7,975 nucleotides of DNA from an uncultured Clostridia bacterium. Lineage in GTDB: Bacteria; Bacillota; Clostridia; TANB77; CAG-508. The DNA lies in assembly GCA_949448405.1 (NCBI GenBank), contig CASTFX010000051.1:1-7975 (forward strand), given 5' to 3'. Position numbers and translations under genes: made by a program. The notes under the pieces are model-generated. The model was given only the letters and a program-made list of their open reading frames with translations. It ran no database searches and was not told where the DNA came from. Position 1 is the stretch's first letter. Every line of letters starts with the position of its first letter. Shown here piece after piece: positions 6,902 to 7,975 of the stretch.

Positions 6902-6912
6902 TGATAAAATAT
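6897..6912 (+). promoter_or_regulatory. Possible extended -10 promoter of the transposase
   Basis: Contains TGATAAAAT, an extended -10-like element about 40 nt before the transposase start, inside the left end of the IS. No good -35 lies at the right distance. The 16 bases are identical to the -10 region of the HD operon promoter on the other strand (6792-6807). Confidence 0.35.
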
Positions 6913-6952
6913 TTTTAACCACAAAAAATTTATCTAATTGGAGGTATTTCCT

Positions 6953-7894
6953 ATGAAAACAAGTATAACACAAAAAATGAAATATAAACAGAGTGTAGTA
7001 AAATTTTCTTTTAAATATGGTGTAAGTAAAACGGCAATAAAATTTAATATAAGCAGAAGGACAATATATAGATGGAGAGAAAGATATGATGGAACGATAG
7101 AAAGTTTACGAGACAAAAGTAGAAAACCACATCATCATCCAAATGAGCATACAAACGAAGAAATAAAACTGATAAAGGATTACAAAAGGAATAATAAAGA
7201 AACAGGATTAGTGGTATTATGGGTAAAACTGAAAAGAGCAGGATATAAAAGGACAATACAAGGGCTATACTATGCAATGGTAAGATTAGGAATATATAAA
7301 AAAGCGCCATCAAAAAGAAAAGGAATACAAAATGCACAAGTACCAATAGCAAGATATCCAGGAGAAAGAGTGCAAGTAGATGTAAAATATGTACCAAGAG
7401 AATGTATGAGTAAGAAGTTAAAAGAAATGGAAGAAAAATATTATCAATATACAGCAATAGATGAATATACAAGATTAAGATACACATATTTTTGTAAAGA
7501 GCATAACACATATGAGTCAACAATTTTTTTAAAAAAGCTAACGAAATATTTTCCATTTAAGATAGAATTAATACAAACGGACAATGGATTTGAATTCACG
7601 AATAGGTTATCATGGAATGCATTTAATAAAAATAAAAAGACGATGTTTGAAAATAAGTTAAAAGAGTTGAATATAAAGCATAGTTTAATAAAGCCACATA
7701 CGCCAACGCAGAATGGGAAGGTAGAAAGAAGTCATAGAAAAGACCAAGAAAGGTTTTACTACAAGCAAATATTCAATAGTTTAGAAGAATTAAGAGAGAA
7801 AGGTAAAAGATGGAGAATAGAATATAATAATTTTCCAATGAGACCATTAGGCTGGTTAAGTCCAAAGGAGAAGTTAGAGGCATATATGATGTAA
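6953..7894 (+). CDS. IS481-family DDE transposase
   Basis: A 313-residue transposase that cuts and joins the ends of the surrounding IS. An N-terminal helix-turn-helix region covers about 10-55 (YGVSKTAIKFNISRRTIYRW), followed by a linker with KLKRAGYKRT. The integrase-like catalytic core carries the DDE residues: Asp in VQVDVKYV, Asp in IQTDNGFEF and Glu in NGKVERSHRKDQERFY, then the PLGWLSPKEKL tail typical of IS481/IS3-like enzymes. The ATG at 6953 follows GGAGG (6940-6944) by 8 nt; the in-frame TTG at 6938 overlaps that site and is unlikely. The frame is intact with no CGG codon and one CGA arginine. A complete DDE triad and both ends suggest the element may still be active. Confidence 0.92.
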   Translation: MKTSITQKMKYKQSVVKFSFKYGVSKTAIKFNISRRTIYRWRERYDGTIESLRDKSRKPHHHPNEHTNEEIKLIKDYKRNNKETGLVVLWVKLKRAGYKRTIQGLYYAMVRLGIYKKAPSKRKGIQNAQVPIARYPGERVQVDVKYVPRECMSKKLKEMEEKYYQYTAIDEYTRLRYTYFCKEHNTYESTIFLKKLTKYFPFKIELIQTDNGFEFTNRLSWNAFNKNKKTMFENKLKELNIKHSLIKPHTPTQNGKVERSHRKDQERFYYKQIFNSLEELREKGKRWRIEYNNFPMRPLGWLSPKEKLEAYMM

Positions 7895-7911
7895 AGTAAA
7901 ATAGCAGACAG

Positions 7912-7975
7912 TATTTTTGGTATTTCAAGATATATATTTTTCAATAAAGTGTGACATATGTTTGACTAACCTACA
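7912..7975 (-). repeat. Right terminal inverted repeat of the IS
   Basis: Its complement reads TGTAGGTT (7975-7968), ATATGTCACA (7959-7950), ATTGAAAAAT (7945-7936) and GAAATACCAAAAATA (7926-7912), mirroring the left end. Confidence 0.7.

Larger units (their letters stand above)
6838..7975 (+). mobile_element. IS481-like insertion sequence, apparently complete
   Basis: A single transposase gene is framed by long imperfect inverted repeats. Reading inward from both ends the matched blocks are T(A/G)TAGGTT, ATATG(A/T)CACA, ATTGAAAAAT and GAAATACC(G/A)AAAATA, at nearly equal spacing over about 65 bp. Two edges are possible: the TGWCACA block (6857-7956, about 1.1 kb) or the outer TNTAGGTT block (6838-7975). 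The outer edge ends exactly at the last base of the window and gives a TGT terminus on the right. No target-site duplication can be tested because the right flank is missing. Confidence 0.75.

Noticed and set aside
7044..7556. Minus-strand frames opposite the transposase (also 6934-7116 and 7759-7944)
   Set aside because: They are hydrophobic antisense shadows of an intact transposase with no ribosome binding site.
1..7975. tRNA, rRNA, CRISPR array or riboswitch, including a suppressor tRNA that would explain the CGG shifts
   Set aside because: No cloverleaf, spaced repeats or known leader was seen; the only sizeable gaps are 2041-2200 and the IS ends.

Overview
The window is very AT-rich, with A/T-ending codons, strong AGGAG-type ribosome binding sites and the comM-dprA gene order. 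This suggests a low-GC Firmicute, probably an uncultured Clostridia-like or related gut lineage (inference). Every gene except the transposase lies on the minus strand.

Layout, in the direction of minus-strand transcription. At 6838-7975, on the plus strand, is an IS481-like insertion sequence with an intact DDE transposase and long imperfect terminal inverted repeats; its right end coincides with the end of the window. Next comes an operon of an HD-domain phosphohydrolase-like gene (6745-5702), an ABC exporter half-transporter with a degenerate ATPase site (5681-3933) and its partner half-transporter (3943-2201, overlapping by 11 bases). A 14-bp perfect stem terminator (2114-2147) closes this operon. 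Last is a competence/DNA-processing operon: comM (2040-499) followed 15 nt later by dprA (483 to beyond position 1).

The main result: comM, dprA and the second ABC gene are broken by +1 frameshifts, and nine of the ten frameshifts in the window have the same form. At each, the codon in the reading frame is CGG. The protein resumes if the C is skipped and GGN is read as glycine, so the quadruplet CGGN stands for Gly. Six sites are in comM (Gly26, 120, 213, 224, 226 and 285, two of them inside the Walker A P-loop), two in dprA (Gly86, 92) and one in the ABC gene (Gly242). I found no in-frame CGG anywhere in the window that is not such a site. CGG that straddles codons, including four NNC-GGA junctions, is read normally, and arginine is written AGA, AGG or CGA. 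With these shifts applied, comM is a normal 511 codons and the ABC gene (plus one separate -1 shift) 580 codons, with all motifs intact. Either this organism has lost CGG as an arginine codon and reads CGGN by +1 frameshifting or quadruplet decoding, or there is an extremely specific sequencing artefact. Random pseudogene decay does not explain the pattern.

The two ABC halves look like a heterodimeric exporter of the BmrCD/TM287-288 type: one partner has degenerate Walker B and H-loop residues, the other a degenerate signature motif, which leaves one catalytic ATP site. No RNA genes, CRISPR arrays or riboswitches were seen.
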